From an uncultured Lentisphaerota bacterium (lineage in GTDB: Bacteria; Verrucomicrobiota; Kiritimatiellia; RFP12; UBA1067): a DNA stretch of 43,487 bases. The notes under the pieces were generated by a model. The model had not been told where the DNA came from and did not search any database. It was given only the letters and a program-made list of their open reading frames with translations. Made by a program: the position numbers and the translations under genes. Positions 1 through 9,277 of the stretch are shown one piece after another; the stretch's first letter is position 1; each line of letters begins with the position of its first letter. The stretch spans positions 1 through 43,487 of the forward strand of contig ONRL01000017.1 of assembly GCA_900320225.1 (NCBI GenBank), written 5' to 3'.

Positions 1-267
1 CTTCCAGTCGTCGGGGATGCCGCGCGGCGTGCGCTTGAGGTTGTTGTCGTGGAACATGATGCCCACGCCGTCCGCCGTCACGCGGCAGTCGCACTCGAGC
101 GCGGAGCCGTTGCCCCAGCACCAGAGGAACGTCTCGAGCGTGTTGTCGGGGCGCTCCAGCTTGCCGCCGCCGCGGTGCACGTGCGAGATGTAGAGGCCGT
201 CCTCGCGTTCGCCCGCCTGGACGACTGCGACGGCCGCGCAGATCGCCAGCATGATTTTCATCTTCAT
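1..267 (-). CDS. Glycerophosphodiester phosphodiesterase family protein, N-terminal part
   Basis: The first 89 codons of a secreted GDPD-family TIM-barrel phosphodiesterase; the gene runs off the left edge. A signal peptide (MKMKIMLAICAAVAVVQAG) is followed by the family's first active-site block, HRGGGKLERPDNTLETF, which corresponds to the HRG...ENT motif. Next come ECDCRVTADG and FHD, equivalent to the metal-binding E-x-D and the catalytic HD. The family hydrolyses glycerophosphodiesters to glycerol-3-phosphate and an alcohol; export points to use of extracellular lipid headgroups. The start is the first of three in-frame ATGs (codons 1, 3 and 6); AGGA lies about eight bases upstream. The gene follows the C69/GH5 fusion gene but has its own promoter overlapping that gene's stop codon. 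Confidence 0.85.
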   Translation of the reverse strand, partial: MKMKIMLAICAAVAVVQAGEREDGLYISHVHRGGGKLERPDNTLETFLWCWGNGSALECDCRVTADGVGIMFHDNNLKRTPRGIPDDWK

Positions 268-300
268 TTTCGTTCCTCGTGGTTTGTTCATGTGCGGCAT

Positions 301-330
301 AGTATACCATCCTCACGGCAGACGTGTCTA
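301..330 (-). promoter_or_regulatory. Promoter for the GDPD gene
   Basis: On the minus strand TAGACA (330-325) is followed after 18 bases by TATACT (306-301), with TGG directly ahead of the -10. The -35 overlaps the stop codon of the upstream gene. The ATG is about 33 bases downstream of the -10. Confidence 0.55.
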
Positions 331-3300
331 GCGGGCAATCTCGTAGAGCATCTGCGCGCCGGCGGAGCCTTTGACATCTGCGGTGAAGACGAGACGCCCG
401 TCCGTAACGGCGGCGGGAACCTTCGCCAGGCGGCGACCCGTCGTGTCGAGAGCCCACACCGCGTAGGACGCGGGAGCGTTGAGCGCCAGCGACACCTTCG
501 CCTGGCCCGCGCGCACGACGGGCGGGTAGGTGCCCCACTTCAGGAGGATCCGCTTGTCGCGGTCGGCGTAGACGTTGCCGTCCGCCTGTACGTCCGTGAG
601 GTGCGTCACGAGGATGCGCGACGACTGCGCGATCGGCTTGCCGTCGAGCGAGCTCGCCCACACCGTGGCCGCCACGTCGCCCACGTCGAACGCGACGGAG
701 CCTGCGCGGAGCGACCCCTTGGGCGTGAAGCCGCCGGCCGTGCGCGGCGTGATGATGCCGAAGCTGCCGACCGTGCGGTCGAAGGCGATGGCGGGATTCG
801 CCGCGAGCGAAACGGGGGCCGCCTCCTTCGCAAGCTCCTTGCCGAGGTTGAACGTCTTCACGCCGGCGGGCGCGGGCGCGACGGCGGTCGCCACCTGCGT
901 CTGCCAGGCGGCGTCGCGCCACTTCGGCACCACGCCCGTCGGACGTCCGTCTGCGGGCATGAACGTGTCGGGCGTCACGGCGAGGGCCAGCTTGTCCGCG
1001 AGCGGCGCCATGTCGCCGCGCAGGAAGAGGCACACGCTCGCGCGGTCGGAGGCCTGTCCGAGCGGGTCGCCCGCCACGTCAAAGTAACCCGGGAAGCCCT
1101 TCCGGTCGCGGAGGCCGTCCTCGTTGTGCGAGTAGGCGAAGCGCCAGAGTCCGTCCCAGTCCTGGAGCGCGCCCATCGCGCCGGTCATGATGCCGCCCAC
1201 GCCGCGGAACATCCCGGGGCCTGAGAAGTTCCACTCCGTGATGCAGAACGGCTTGGAGGGCATGCGCGTGTAGGCGCACGCGACGGGCGGCAGGCTCGTG
1301 GAGAACACGGGGTTCGCGTTCGGGCACTTGGACGGCAGGCTCCACGGACGCATGAGGAACTGCGGATGGTCCACGTAGAAGTGGTCGTCCACGTAGTCGT
1401 AGCGCTCCTCGCGCATCGCCATGAGCGGCGTGTAGTGTCCGCCGCAGTTCTGGCTCGTGAGCAGCGCCTTCACGCCGAGCGAACGCAGGAACGCGCGCTG
1501 GCGCCGCGAGAGATCGCCCTCCACGTCCGCCATGAAGGCGATGAGCGCGGCGCTGTTCCAGGCGGGGACCTTCTCGGCGTCGTCGGAAACACCTTTCGCG
1601 AACGCGGGGTCAGCGGCGCGCTTCGCGTCGAGCCACTTCTTCCACGCGGCCTTCATCGGCGCCTCGCTCTTGATCGCGTCCCAGCACCACGTGAGGTGGC
1701 CTTCGTTGATAAGGGAGATGAGCGGCAGCCCCGGCTCGTCCTTGTACGCGCGGCCCGTGTACGGGTTCACGTGCGTGAGCAGGTTACGGGAGAACGTCTT
1801 CCAGTTCTCGAACGCGGGCGCGTGGACGCCGATGAGGTTCTTGTACACCTGCTGCGGGACCTGCCCGTCGCGGTCGATGCCGACGTCGCGCCACATCACG
1901 GGACGCGACGTGAAGAGGTCGGTCGTCACGTAGATGCCCTTCTCCATCGCGCGGTAGAGCAGGTAGTCGAGGCGCTTCGTCCATTCCTCGTTGAACGTGA
2001 GGCGGTCCTTCGACCCCTTGATCACGCCGTCCCAGTTCTCGTAGTGGTGGATGCGCACGGTGTTGTAGCCGAGGCGCACGAGACGCGTCACGAGTTCGTC
2101 GGCGAGCGCCTGATCAGGGAAACTCGCAGAAAAACAAAGGTTCACGCCGTAGAACCGCTGATGGACGCCGGGGCGTTTCTCGAACTCGAAGTGGCCGTCG
2201 GCGTTGCGCAGCCAGCCGTACTTGCCGGCGGGGGCGTCCTGAAGGCCCATGCCGGAGAAGTCGAGGGCGCTGCCCGCCTCGATGTTCTTGCGGTAGTCGA
2301 GAGGGATCCATTCCGGCCCGCGCGCGACGACGACGGGCTGGTCAATGGAGACGTCCACGCCATCGGGCGAGGAGATGAAGCAGAGAAACGTGCGCACGTC
2401 GCCCTTCGGGAACGCGCGCCGCCCGCGCGGGGAGATGCGTAGGGTGAACGTCGGCACCCACTTCCGGTCATCCTGCAGCATCAGGTTCGCCTTTTCGGGG
2501 AAGGTGAGCGTGACGGGGCGTCCGGTGGCGGGGTTCTCGAACGTGAAGGACGTGGTAGTGCCGGAGTAGACGCACATCCTCTTGTCGCTGAACTCCTTCG
2601 GGAACGTGCCGGACTTGCCGGAGCCGTCGGACCAGGCGCGTCCGGCGGCAACATCGGACTTCAGCGAGAGCGAGAGGACGAGCGACTCGGGGGTCTGGTC
2701 AAGCAGCGACTCGACGGTGGCGGAGAGCACGGCGCGGCGGTCGGCGGTGGCGACGAGCGTCGCGCGCGCCGACGCGCAGACAGTCTTGCCGTCCGCGAGG
2801 TCGAACGTCGCGGTGCCGGTCTTCGGATCGGGAAAGGTCCAGTCCCCCTTCACGCCGGAAGCCGTGCCGTTCCAACCCTCGCGGTGGAGGGTCATGGAGA
2901 GTTTCGGTCCGTCGGGCCCCAGCCGCACGTCGCCGTTCAGGGCGAGCGAGACATCCAGCGGCGCGGCCGCTCGCCCCTCGGCTGGCGGCAGTTCGTGGTT
3001 CACGAGGCGCGCGACGGCCTTCTCGCCGAACGCGGTGTCGGCGGGCAGAACGCCGCCGAACGGACGATAGACGCCGTATTTCACCTCGCAGGGACGGCCG
3101 ACGGTCAGGTGCATCGTCGTTTCCTTCGGATTCGGGCTCATCTCGCACACCAGCGACTGGACGGTCGTGTTGCGGCAGATCGGCTCAATGATCTTGGGAT
3201 TCTTCGAGGGATGCCGCGCCTTGACCTCGTAGGGACGCCCCTCGTAGTGCGTGCGCAGGCCCCGCTTGATGTCGTCGGCGGAAATTGGATGCGCCGGCCG

Positions 3301-4095
3301 GACCGAGAACGGATACTCCGCACCGGGTTCCAGTTCGACACCGGCGGCGATCCTGTACATTTCCTTCCACCGGTAGAGGTTGTACGGCGATTTCCACGTC
3401 CGCGGCCCCTGGTAGAAGCCGATGATGTCGAAGTCCGGTCCTTTTGCCTTGATGTTCTCCGATGCGAGGTCGTCCGGGTGAAGCTTGTTGAAGACGAGGC
3501 AGTTGGGGTACACGACGACCTCATCGTCAGGTACGCGCCGCGCCACGTAGCGGCGTCCTTTCAGGACTTCGAGGATCCAGGACTCCTCCGCGTCCGCCAC
3601 GAGAAAATTCCGCGAATACTGGTTGTAGCCGTGCTCCTTGACGAGGGCGATCATGATCTCGATGCACTCCCGCGCCGTATGCGCGCGCTCAACCGCCCGG
3701 AAACGCAGGTCGTAGCCGATCCCCTTCCCGGAGAGCGCCGAATACGACCCTTCGTCCGGCAGCGAAAAGGTCTCCCCGTCCCACTCCTGCATGACGCCGC
3801 CGTTGTTCGAGACCACGAACACGCCGCGCTCGCTGTAGACGCACGCCCCCACCTGATCGCCGCCCTCATACTTCTTGGCCTCCGACCAGAACACGGCCGC
3901 CTTACCGTCACCCGGCGGCAGCATCGCGTGGCGCATGAACATGCCGGTGCCGTCCTCGTTGTGCCCGATGAGCACATGCCCCGTCGCGCTCGCCTTCTTC
4001 CCGACGACGATGGCCGTGCAGGCGTCGGCGGTCAACGCCGCCATGGAGAGTAGTAGTGCCGCGGCACCGATGAATTTATTTATTTTCAATTGCAT
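328..4095 (-). CDS. Secreted fusion: C69-type Ntn-hydrolase plus GH5-like glycosidase domain
   Basis: A 1255-residue exported protein. The signal peptide (about residues 1-25) ends directly before Cys26 in DACTAIVVGKKASATGH, the layout of C69 (dipeptidase A-type) N-terminal-nucleophile hydrolases, in which cleavage exposes the catalytic Cys. This domain spans roughly residues 26-370 and is followed by a beta-rich linker (about 380-600). From about 640 a TIM barrel of the GH5/clan GH-A type follows: RFYGVNL near 647, RIHHYENWD, a likely acid/base Glu798 in LISLINEGH, and a likely nucleophile Glu954 in ITEWN. A beta-rich tail ends the protein. The start at 4095 was chosen because a signal peptide follows at once and GAGGAG lies upstream; the frame is open further upstream but without signal features. 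Family functions are known; the joint substrate is not. The reading frame is uninterrupted. Confidence 0.75.
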   Translation of the reverse strand: MQLKINKFIGAAALLLSMAALTADACTAIVVGKKASATGHVLIGHNEDGTGMFMRHAMLPPGDGKAAVFWSEAKKYEGGDQVGACVYSERGVFVVSNNGGVMQEWDGETFSLPDEGSYSALSGKGIGYDLRFRAVERAHTARECIEIMIALVKEHGYNQYSRNFLVADAEESWILEVLKGRRYVARRVPDDEVVVYPNCLVFNKLHPDDLASENIKAKGPDFDIIGFYQGPRTWKSPYNLYRWKEMYRIAAGVELEPGAEYPFSVRPAHPISADDIKRGLRTHYEGRPYEVKARHPSKNPKIIEPICRNTTVQSLVCEMSPNPKETTMHLTVGRPCEVKYGVYRPFGGVLPADTAFGEKAVARLVNHELPPAEGRAAAPLDVSLALNGDVRLGPDGPKLSMTLHREGWNGTASGVKGDWTFPDPKTGTATFDLADGKTVCASARATLVATADRRAVLSATVESLLDQTPESLVLSLSLKSDVAAGRAWSDGSGKSGTFPKEFSDKRMCVYSGTTTSFTFENPATGRPVTLTFPEKANLMLQDDRKWVPTFTLRISPRGRRAFPKGDVRTFLCFISSPDGVDVSIDQPVVVARGPEWIPLDYRKNIEAGSALDFSGMGLQDAPAGKYGWLRNADGHFEFEKRPGVHQRFYGVNLCFSASFPDQALADELVTRLVRLGYNTVRIHHYENWDGVIKGSKDRLTFNEEWTKRLDYLLYRAMEKGIYVTTDLFTSRPVMWRDVGIDRDGQVPQQVYKNLIGVHAPAFENWKTFSRNLLTHVNPYTGRAYKDEPGLPLISLINEGHLTWCWDAIKSEAPMKAAWKKWLDAKRAADPAFAKGVSDDAEKVPAWNSAALIAFMADVEGDLSRRQRAFLRSLGVKALLTSQNCGGHYTPLMAMREERYDYVDDHFYVDHPQFLMRPWSLPSKCPNANPVFSTSLPPVACAYTRMPSKPFCITEWNFSGPGMFRGVGGIMTGAMGALQDWDGLWRFAYSHNEDGLRDRKGFPGYFDVAGDPLGQASDRASVCLFLRGDMAPLADKLALAVTPDTFMPADGRPTGVVPKWRDAAWQTQVATAVAPAPAGVKTFNLGKELAKEAAPVSLAANPAIAFDRTVGSFGIITPRTAGGFTPKGSLRAGSVAFDVGDVAATVWASSLDGKPIAQSSRILVTHLTDVQADGNVYADRDKRILLKWGTYPPVVRAGQAKVSLALNAPASYAVWALDTTGRRLAKVPAAVTDGRLVFTADVKGSAGAQMLYEIAR

Positions 4096-4116
4096 GGAAC
4101 GGTCTCCTCGGCGATA

Positions 4117-4146
4117 AGTATACCAAAGGATGCGCCCGTCGGTCAA
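4117..4146 (-). promoter_or_regulatory. Promoter for the C69/GH5 fusion gene
   Basis: Minus strand: TTGACC (4146-4141), an 18-base spacer ending in TGG, then TATACT (4122-4117). It is one of the best-matching sigma-70-type promoters here and lies about 22 bases ahead of the ATG. Confidence 0.65.
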
Positions 4147-4203
4147 TTCGCGCGGGACCTCGACCATCTCAGGATGAGGGATTGAATCCCCCGTCTTGGC
4201 GCT

Positions 4204-5784
4204 TCACGGATTGGCACCGTAGAGGTACATCGCGCCGTACGTCCAATTCGGCTTCGGCATGCCCGGGAAGTTCTGTCGGTCCATCGTGAGCAGGATGTAC
4301 CTGTACGGATATCCCTCCGGCATCTCCGCAAAGGCCGTGAAGATGCGGCCGTTGGAGCACTCTTCGTTGTAAGGCTCGAAGTCGAGGCGCAGCTCGCCCA
4401 CGTACTGCAGCGACGGATACTCGTAGACGGGTCTCTTGCGCTTCGCGTTCGCCGTCATCACGTACGTGCGCCCGCCGAAATCCATGATCTCGCAGCCGGT
4501 GGAGTCGAATGGGACGGGACCCGCAATCTGCGCGTAGGGTCCGTCCCAGCGGTCGGACTCCCACAGGCACGCGCGCAGCCCCTTGCCGGTGAAGGAGGAC
4601 GTCGCGAGACGCCATTTGTTCGTGGTCGGATCGAAGGTGGTGTAGGGATCCTCGCTCTTGAGGCCGTCGCCGACCACGAGCGGCTTCGCCCGCAGCACGT
4701 GGATGCCGTGCAGCGGGTTCACGCGCGACTCGCAGGCGACGAGGCCACTCCCCTTCCGCGAACCAGGGCTGAGGTCGTGCTTCGTCGTGGACCAGCCGAC
4801 GGCGATCGCCTTCCAGATGCCATCCGAGTCGCGGAACACGTGGCCGACGCCGTCGTTGCGCAGCAGCGGATCGTCGTCGCCGTAGCTCGTGAGGAGGATG
4901 CCCTCCATGCGGAAGTCGAAGACGGACGGATTGAAGCTCGCCACGGACTTCGTGTACTTCAGGCCGGCGCGCGCGGAAAAAGTGCAGAAGATGCGCCCGT
5001 TTTCCATGTACGGGCGGCAGCTGGGTCCGTCGGTGACGATGCGGAAGTCGGCCTGCCCCACGCCCGCCGTGAGCGTGACCGCCGCGCGCGTGAGCGACGC
5101 CGTACCGCCGGGCGGCAGGGACGCGCCCGCCGCGCACTTGAGCCAGCCCGCGAAATCGCGCCGCCGGATGTCGGGATCCTCCACGAGCGCGACGGATCCG
5201 AGGTAGCGCACGTCGCCGTCCTTGCGCACCGCGATGAGGATCGTCGGCCCCGCCACGACCGCCGAGAGACGGAACGGCGGCGCAGGTACGATTTGCGGAT
5301 TGTCCAGCTTCGCATCCAGCTTCTTCCCCTCGAAGGACTGCTCGAACGCGACGGGTTTCCCCGGCTCGGCGCGCACGCACGCGCGGAACGAGCCGTCGTA
5401 CGGCGCAATGCACAGCACGGCGGCGGAACCTTCGGAGAGCGATTGCACGTCCGCCGAGAAATGGACACCCGGATGGAACGCGCCCACGAAGAGCACGCCC
5501 TCCGCCGCCGCGCCGGCGGGCGCGGAGAGCGTCACCGCGCCCTTCCCGTAGGCGAGCTTCGGGAGCGGGGCCGCACAGTAGGGCATAAGCGGGTTCTGGA
5601 GGCTCGGGCGGGCCGATTCGCCCGGTACGAACTCGGAGAGCATCACCTCGTTGTCGAGCATGAACCGCCGCGTCGCGAGCAGCTTGAACTCGAGCTTCGT
5701 GGGATCGCACCCGGCATCGGCGGCGTATAACGCCCCGCCCGCCGCAACCATCGCGGACATCAGAATCAGTTTCGATTTTCTCAT
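4204..5784 (-). CDS. Secreted beta-propeller glycoside-hydrolase-like protein
   Basis: A 526-residue exported protein with a signal peptide (MRKSKLILMSAMVAAGGALYA). The N-terminal half is beta-rich. From about residue 240 come blade-like segments such as RPYMENGRIFCTFSARAG, GVGHVFRDSDGIWKAIAVGW, DPYTTFDPTTNKWRLATSS and LWESDRWDGPYAQI, typical of five-bladed propeller glycosidases and phosphorylases (GH32/GH43/GH130-like). I cannot assign a family or substrate; a catalytic acidic triad is not certain by eye. Four ATG codons stand in tandem (5793-5784). GAGGG lies one base before the first, so one of the last two (5787 or 5784) fits ribosome spacing better. The gene starts 13 bases after the upstream TIM-barrel gene ends, so the two are probably cotranscribed. 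Confidence 0.65.
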   Translation of the reverse strand: MRKSKLILMSAMVAAGGALYAADAGCDPTKLEFKLLATRRFMLDNEVMLSEFVPGESARPSLQNPLMPYCAAPLPKLAYGKGAVTLSAPAGAAAEGVLFVGAFHPGVHFSADVQSLSEGSAAVLCIAPYDGSFRACVRAEPGKPVAFEQSFEGKKLDAKLDNPQIVPAPPFRLSAVVAGPTILIAVRKDGDVRYLGSVALVEDPDIRRRDFAGWLKCAAGASLPPGGTASLTRAAVTLTAGVGQADFRIVTDGPSCRPYMENGRIFCTFSARAGLKYTKSVASFNPSVFDFRMEGILLTSYGDDDPLLRNDGVGHVFRDSDGIWKAIAVGWSTTKHDLSPGSRKGSGLVACESRVNPLHGIHVLRAKPLVVGDGLKSEDPYTTFDPTTNKWRLATSSFTGKGLRACLWESDRWDGPYAQIAGPVPFDSTGCEIMDFGGRTYVMTANAKRKRPVYEYPSLQYVGELRLDFEPYNEECSNGRIFTAFAEMPEGYPYRYILLTMDRQNFPGMPKPNWTYGAMYLYGANP

Positions 5785-5797
5785 CATCATCATACCC

Positions 5798-8194
5798 TCA
5801 ACGAACGGATGCATCCACAACGACCTCCCGCGCCAACACGACGCGTTCAAGCGGTGCCAGCGTGAAGGAAACGTTCCCTTCGGACAGCTTCAGTCCGTCC
5901 GGCGTGCCGTGCAGCACGCGCGTACCTGCGAACGGAAGCGAAACCGTCGCCGCCTTGTCACGCGCGTTGACCGCCACGAGACGACGTTCCGAGCCGAGCG
6001 TCCAGACCATCGCGTAGACACCGTCGGCGTCCTCCGCCAGCAACTCGCCCTTCCCGTCCAGCACGAACGGCACCATGTCGCGCATCTCGGCAGGAAACGC
6101 CTTCACCGCCTCCAGCAGGTCCGGCGCCTGGCGGATGTCGAAGGAGCCGTCATAGTAGGTGTAGTAGATGATTCCCTTCGCGCCGGCCATCAAGGCAAGG
6201 TAGCTCATTCCGCGGAACTCGCGCGCATCGGGCCACCGCGGCCACGAACCTTTTTTGTCGTACTTCTGTCCGCCAAACGCCTGCCCCACGGCCCACAACG
6301 CGGTATCCACCTTGTTGGCCGCCGCCTTCGCCTCCTTGAACCGACGGTACACGTCGTCAACCGGACGGCGTGGCACCGGGTACGGATCGGGCGCGAGTAC
6401 GTCCGTGCCCGCCGCGTAGTTGGCGTACTGGCTCGGCACGCAGATCACCGTGTAGGCGATGTGGTCGGGGTCGATCTGCTTGAAGGTGTCGTAGCGGCGG
6501 AACATCTCCTGCGGCGTAATCCCCTTCGGCGCCGGCTCGTCGCCGGGATTCCACCCCATCACGGCGGCCTTCCCGCGATACTTGCGGACAACCGATTCGG
6601 CCCTGCCTATGTCAAACTCGGTGATCACGCGGATGCCGAGTTTCGCGCACTCGTCGAGGAACGCGCCGTACCCGTCGCCGTCGTACTCGTCGCCGCGCAT
6701 GCCCACGTGGACGGCATTGTAGCCCCACTTCGCCACGTCCCGCGCCATCGCGAGACGCTCCTCGGCAGGGATCCTCCAAGAAACGTTGTAAAAGCCGAAT
6801 GGGAAGAACGGCTTGCCGTTCTCCAGCAGCACGTGGTCGTCGCGCATCCGGTACTTCGGCTCGGGATGCATGAAAAAATGAACCTCCTCACCCTCGCCCC
6901 AGTCGAACAGGTTGCGCTCGGCCGCGATCAGCGACTCGAGGAACCCGGGCTTGTAGCAGAGCTTCACGCGGAACACGTGTTTGCCGGCAGCAAGTCCATC
7001 CACCGGAATCGTCCAGTCGCCATCCTTCACCGCGCGCATCTGCCAATCACCGCCGTCAATCTGCCACGCCGCCCCTTCCAGCGAGGGCCGCGCTCCTGCG
7101 CGGCCAGGTTCGGCAAACGCCATCTTCGCCACCAACGCATTCCCCGGATACAAATGCTTGCGCTTCAGCCTCAGCCCCACCGCGCGCGGCGTCGTCTCAT
7201 CCCAATCGCAGGAAAGCAGCACCCCACCGTCCGCCCGCAGCTCCAGCTGCGACTCCACCTTGCCGCTCCGCACGACCGCACACGCAACCTCCAACGTCAC
7301 CTCCCCGCTCGCGGGCACGGAAACGGACGTCGTCTCACGCGCCGTCGCCGAGGCCCCCTTCCAAGACGCATTGCGCGCGGACAGCGTCGCCGACAGTTCA
7401 CGCACGCGCCCGGGTTCGACTTTCATTCGAACCCGCACCATGCGTCTGCCGGGACCTCCGCCGTCGAGGTTCGGTTCGAACGAGACGATCTCCACGCCCT
7501 TCTCGCGCAACTTGCGGTGTTCCGCCACGTTCTCCAAAAGTGCCCGTGCGATCGGACTGTTCTTCAGCGACGCCGCGCTCGTCAGCACCACCAAACCTTT
7601 TCCCCATCTGCGGTAAGCGAGAATCGGCGCGCCGTCCACGCAGGTGACCGGCTTGTGCCACGCCGCGTCGAGCTTCGTCAGATGCGTCCACTGGTGGTAG
7701 TTGTCGCGGACAAGGCTCCCGAGCGGCTTCGGACAGTCCGCAAGCGGGTCGGGATGGACGGTCAGCACGCGCGTCCCGTCCGAGGGCTTCGTATGCGCGG
7801 AACACGAGGCGCATCCGCACGCGAACTCGGGCCCGAACGCCCCCACCCAGGTTCCCAGCACGGAACCGTAGTTCGCGTCCGTGATGATCAGCGCGCCACC
7901 TTCGGCAAGCCACTTCCGCCATGCGGCCGCGTACGGTCCCATCTTCACCGTCTGCGTATAGTTGGCGACCGAGGCGGCGATGACGAACTGGTACGCGCCG
8001 AGCTTTTCGGTCAGTTCGGGGAGGCGCGTGTTCTGGTACTTGTCGAATGCCCATCCAAGTGCCTTCAGGTGCTTGTCGTACTCGGTGGCGAACGAATTCT
8101 TCGACCAGTCGCTGTACACGACGGCCGCGCGTTCCGCGACCGCGCCCGATGTCAAGCCGGCGACCAGCGCCAAAAGGGCGATCTTGTTTCTCAT
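5798..8194 (-). CDS. Secreted protein with ThuA/amidotransferase-like N-terminus and glycosidase-like TIM barrel
   Basis: A 798-residue exported protein (signal MRNKIALLALVAGLTSGAVA). Residues about 20-230 resemble a class I glutamine-amidotransferase or ThuA-like flavodoxin fold: a VVYSDW start, WLAEGGALIITDANYG, then a return of ILAYRRWGKGLVVLTS. A beta-sandwich segment (about 230-440) carries a typical CBM/Ig-like pattern. The C-terminal part looks like a clan GH-A barrel: RDDHVLLENGKPFFPFGFYN, WGYNAVHVGMRG, VMGWNPGDEPAP and GAKGIIYYTYYDG. The DEP segment is a plausible acid/base site. Substrate unknown. ATG 8194 was chosen over the in-frame ATG at 8218 because GGAG stands at correct spacing and the upstream ATG almost touches the -10 box. 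It is the first gene of a likely three-gene run reading leftward. Confidence 0.65.
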   Translation of the reverse strand: MRNKIALLALVAGLTSGAVAERAAVVYSDWSKNSFATEYDKHLKALGWAFDKYQNTRLPELTEKLGAYQFVIAASVANYTQTVKMGPYAAAWRKWLAEGGALIITDANYGSVLGTWVGAFGPEFACGCASCSAHTKPSDGTRVLTVHPDPLADCPKPLGSLVRDNYHQWTHLTKLDAAWHKPVTCVDGAPILAYRRWGKGLVVLTSAASLKNSPIARALLENVAEHRKLREKGVEIVSFEPNLDGGGPGRRMVRVRMKVEPGRVRELSATLSARNASWKGASATARETTSVSVPASGEVTLEVACAVVRSGKVESQLELRADGGVLLSCDWDETTPRAVGLRLKRKHLYPGNALVAKMAFAEPGRAGARPSLEGAAWQIDGGDWQMRAVKDGDWTIPVDGLAAGKHVFRVKLCYKPGFLESLIAAERNLFDWGEGEEVHFFMHPEPKYRMRDDHVLLENGKPFFPFGFYNVSWRIPAEERLAMARDVAKWGYNAVHVGMRGDEYDGDGYGAFLDECAKLGIRVITEFDIGRAESVVRKYRGKAAVMGWNPGDEPAPKGITPQEMFRRYDTFKQIDPDHIAYTVICVPSQYANYAAGTDVLAPDPYPVPRRPVDDVYRRFKEAKAAANKVDTALWAVGQAFGGQKYDKKGSWPRWPDAREFRGMSYLALMAGAKGIIYYTYYDGSFDIRQAPDLLEAVKAFPAEMRDMVPFVLDGKGELLAEDADGVYAMVWTLGSERRLVAVNARDKAATVSLPFAGTRVLHGTPDGLKLSEGNVSFTLAPLERVVLAREVVVDASVR

Positions 8195-8225
8195 GCGATT
8201 TCTCCGCTTCTTTCCCATGCCGAAG

Positions 8226-8234
8226 ATTATACCA
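8226..8234 (-). promoter_or_regulatory. Extended -10 promoter, leftward
   Basis: TGG-TATAAT on the minus strand (8234-8226), preceded by an A/T-rich stretch. Only a weak -35 (CTTCCA at 16 bases) is seen. It serves the 798-residue secreted protein gene and is arranged divergently with the promoter at 8247-8275. Confidence 0.6.
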
Positions 8235-8246
8235 AATTTTCCCCCA

Positions 8247-8275
8247 TTGGAAGCGGCGAAGAATTGTGATATACT
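8247..8275 (+). promoter_or_regulatory. Promoter for the EEP-family gene
   Basis: TTGGAA (8247-8252), a 17-base spacer ending in TGA, then TATACT (8270-8275). The ATG follows 27 bases later with AAGGAAAG as ribosome-binding sequence. Confidence 0.65.
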
Positions 8276-8302
8276 TCCCCGGTCAACCACAAGGAAAGCA
8301 AA

Positions 8303-9277
8303 ATGAAAAAACTCGTCCTGTCCGTCGCCCTCGCCGTCGCCCTTCTGCAGATCGGTTGCGCGACTTCTTCCCAGACCTCCGTGCCGTTGCGCGTGGGCTC
8401 CTACAACATCCGCCTCTCGACCGGCGACAAGGGCACGCCCAACGCCTGGGCGAACCGCAAGAACGACCTTGTCGCCCACCTCCGCAGCCTCGACCTCGAC
8501 GCGTTCGGCCTGCAGGAGGTCAAGCCCGACCAGGCCGAGTTCCTCGACAGGAACTTCCCCGACTACGCGAAGTACGGCGAGCACCGCGGCGCGGACCGCA
8601 AGAGCGACGAGGCGTCGTCGATCTACTTCCGCACGAACCGCTTCGAGTGCGTCAAGGGCGGCACGTTCTGGCTTTCCGAAACGCCCGACGTGCCCGGGCT
8701 CAAGGGCTGGGGCGCGGCCTGCCCGCGCGTCTGCAGCTGGGCTCTCCTCAAGGACCGCCGCACCGGCAAGCAGTTCTGCTTCGCGAACACGCACACGGAC
8801 CACGTGTCGGCCCTTGCGCGCAAGGAGGGCATGCTGCTCATCATCAAGCGCATGAAGGAATTCGCGCCGGCCGGCACGCCCATCGTTTTCACCGGCGACC
8901 ACAACTGCCGCGAGACGGAGGAGCCGGCGCAGGCCGTCTCGAAGATCCTGAAGAACGCGCTGTACTGCGCGCCGAAGTCGAAGGTCACGGGTCCGTGGCG
9001 CACGTTCTCCGGCTGGAAGTGGCGCGACAGCGAGTACGCTGCCGTCGACGCGATGAAGCTGCCGCCGAACGTCCGCAACGCGCGCAAGGGTTCGCCCGAT
9101 GCCGACAAGAAGACGAACGGCGGGTACGTGTGGGAGGACTGCGGCGCGCGCATCGACTACATCTACGTGTCCCCCGGCGTGAAGGTGAACAGCTACGCCA
9201 CGCACGCGGATCCGCGTCCCGGCACGCAGCTCTACCACTCGGACCACTTCCCCATCACGGCCGAGATCGAGCTCTAG
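8303..9277 (+). CDS. Endonuclease/exonuclease/phosphatase family protein, exported
   Basis: A 324-residue metal-dependent phosphodiesterase or phosphatase fold (DNase I-like). The N-terminus is a hydrophobic signal ending in LQIGCAT, compatible with a lipoprotein although the -3 residue (Q) is atypical. Family motifs: VGSYNIRL at the first strand, GLQEV (catalytic Glu), NTHTDH, FTGDHNCRE (Asp/Asn pair) and the closing YHSDHFPITAEI (Asp-His pair), so the active site looks complete. Members act on DNA, phosphoinositides, sphingomyelin or other phosphoesters; the substrate cannot be told here. The gene stands alone on the plus strand with its own promoter. Its TAG stop overlaps the TAG stop of the convergent DUF975 gene within one CTAG. 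Confidence 0.8.
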   Translation: MKKLVLSVALAVALLQIGCATSSQTSVPLRVGSYNIRLSTGDKGTPNAWANRKNDLVAHLRSLDLDAFGLQEVKPDQAEFLDRNFPDYAKYGEHRGADRKSDEASSIYFRTNRFECVKGGTFWLSETPDVPGLKGWGAACPRVCSWALLKDRRTGKQFCFANTHTDHVSALARKEGMLLIIKRMKEFAPAGTPIVFTGDHNCRETEEPAQAVSKILKNALYCAPKSKVTGPWRTFSGWKWRDSEYAAVDAMKLPPNVRNARKGSPDADKKTNGGYVWEDCGARIDYIYVSPGVKVNSYATHADPRPGTQLYHSDHFPITAEIEL

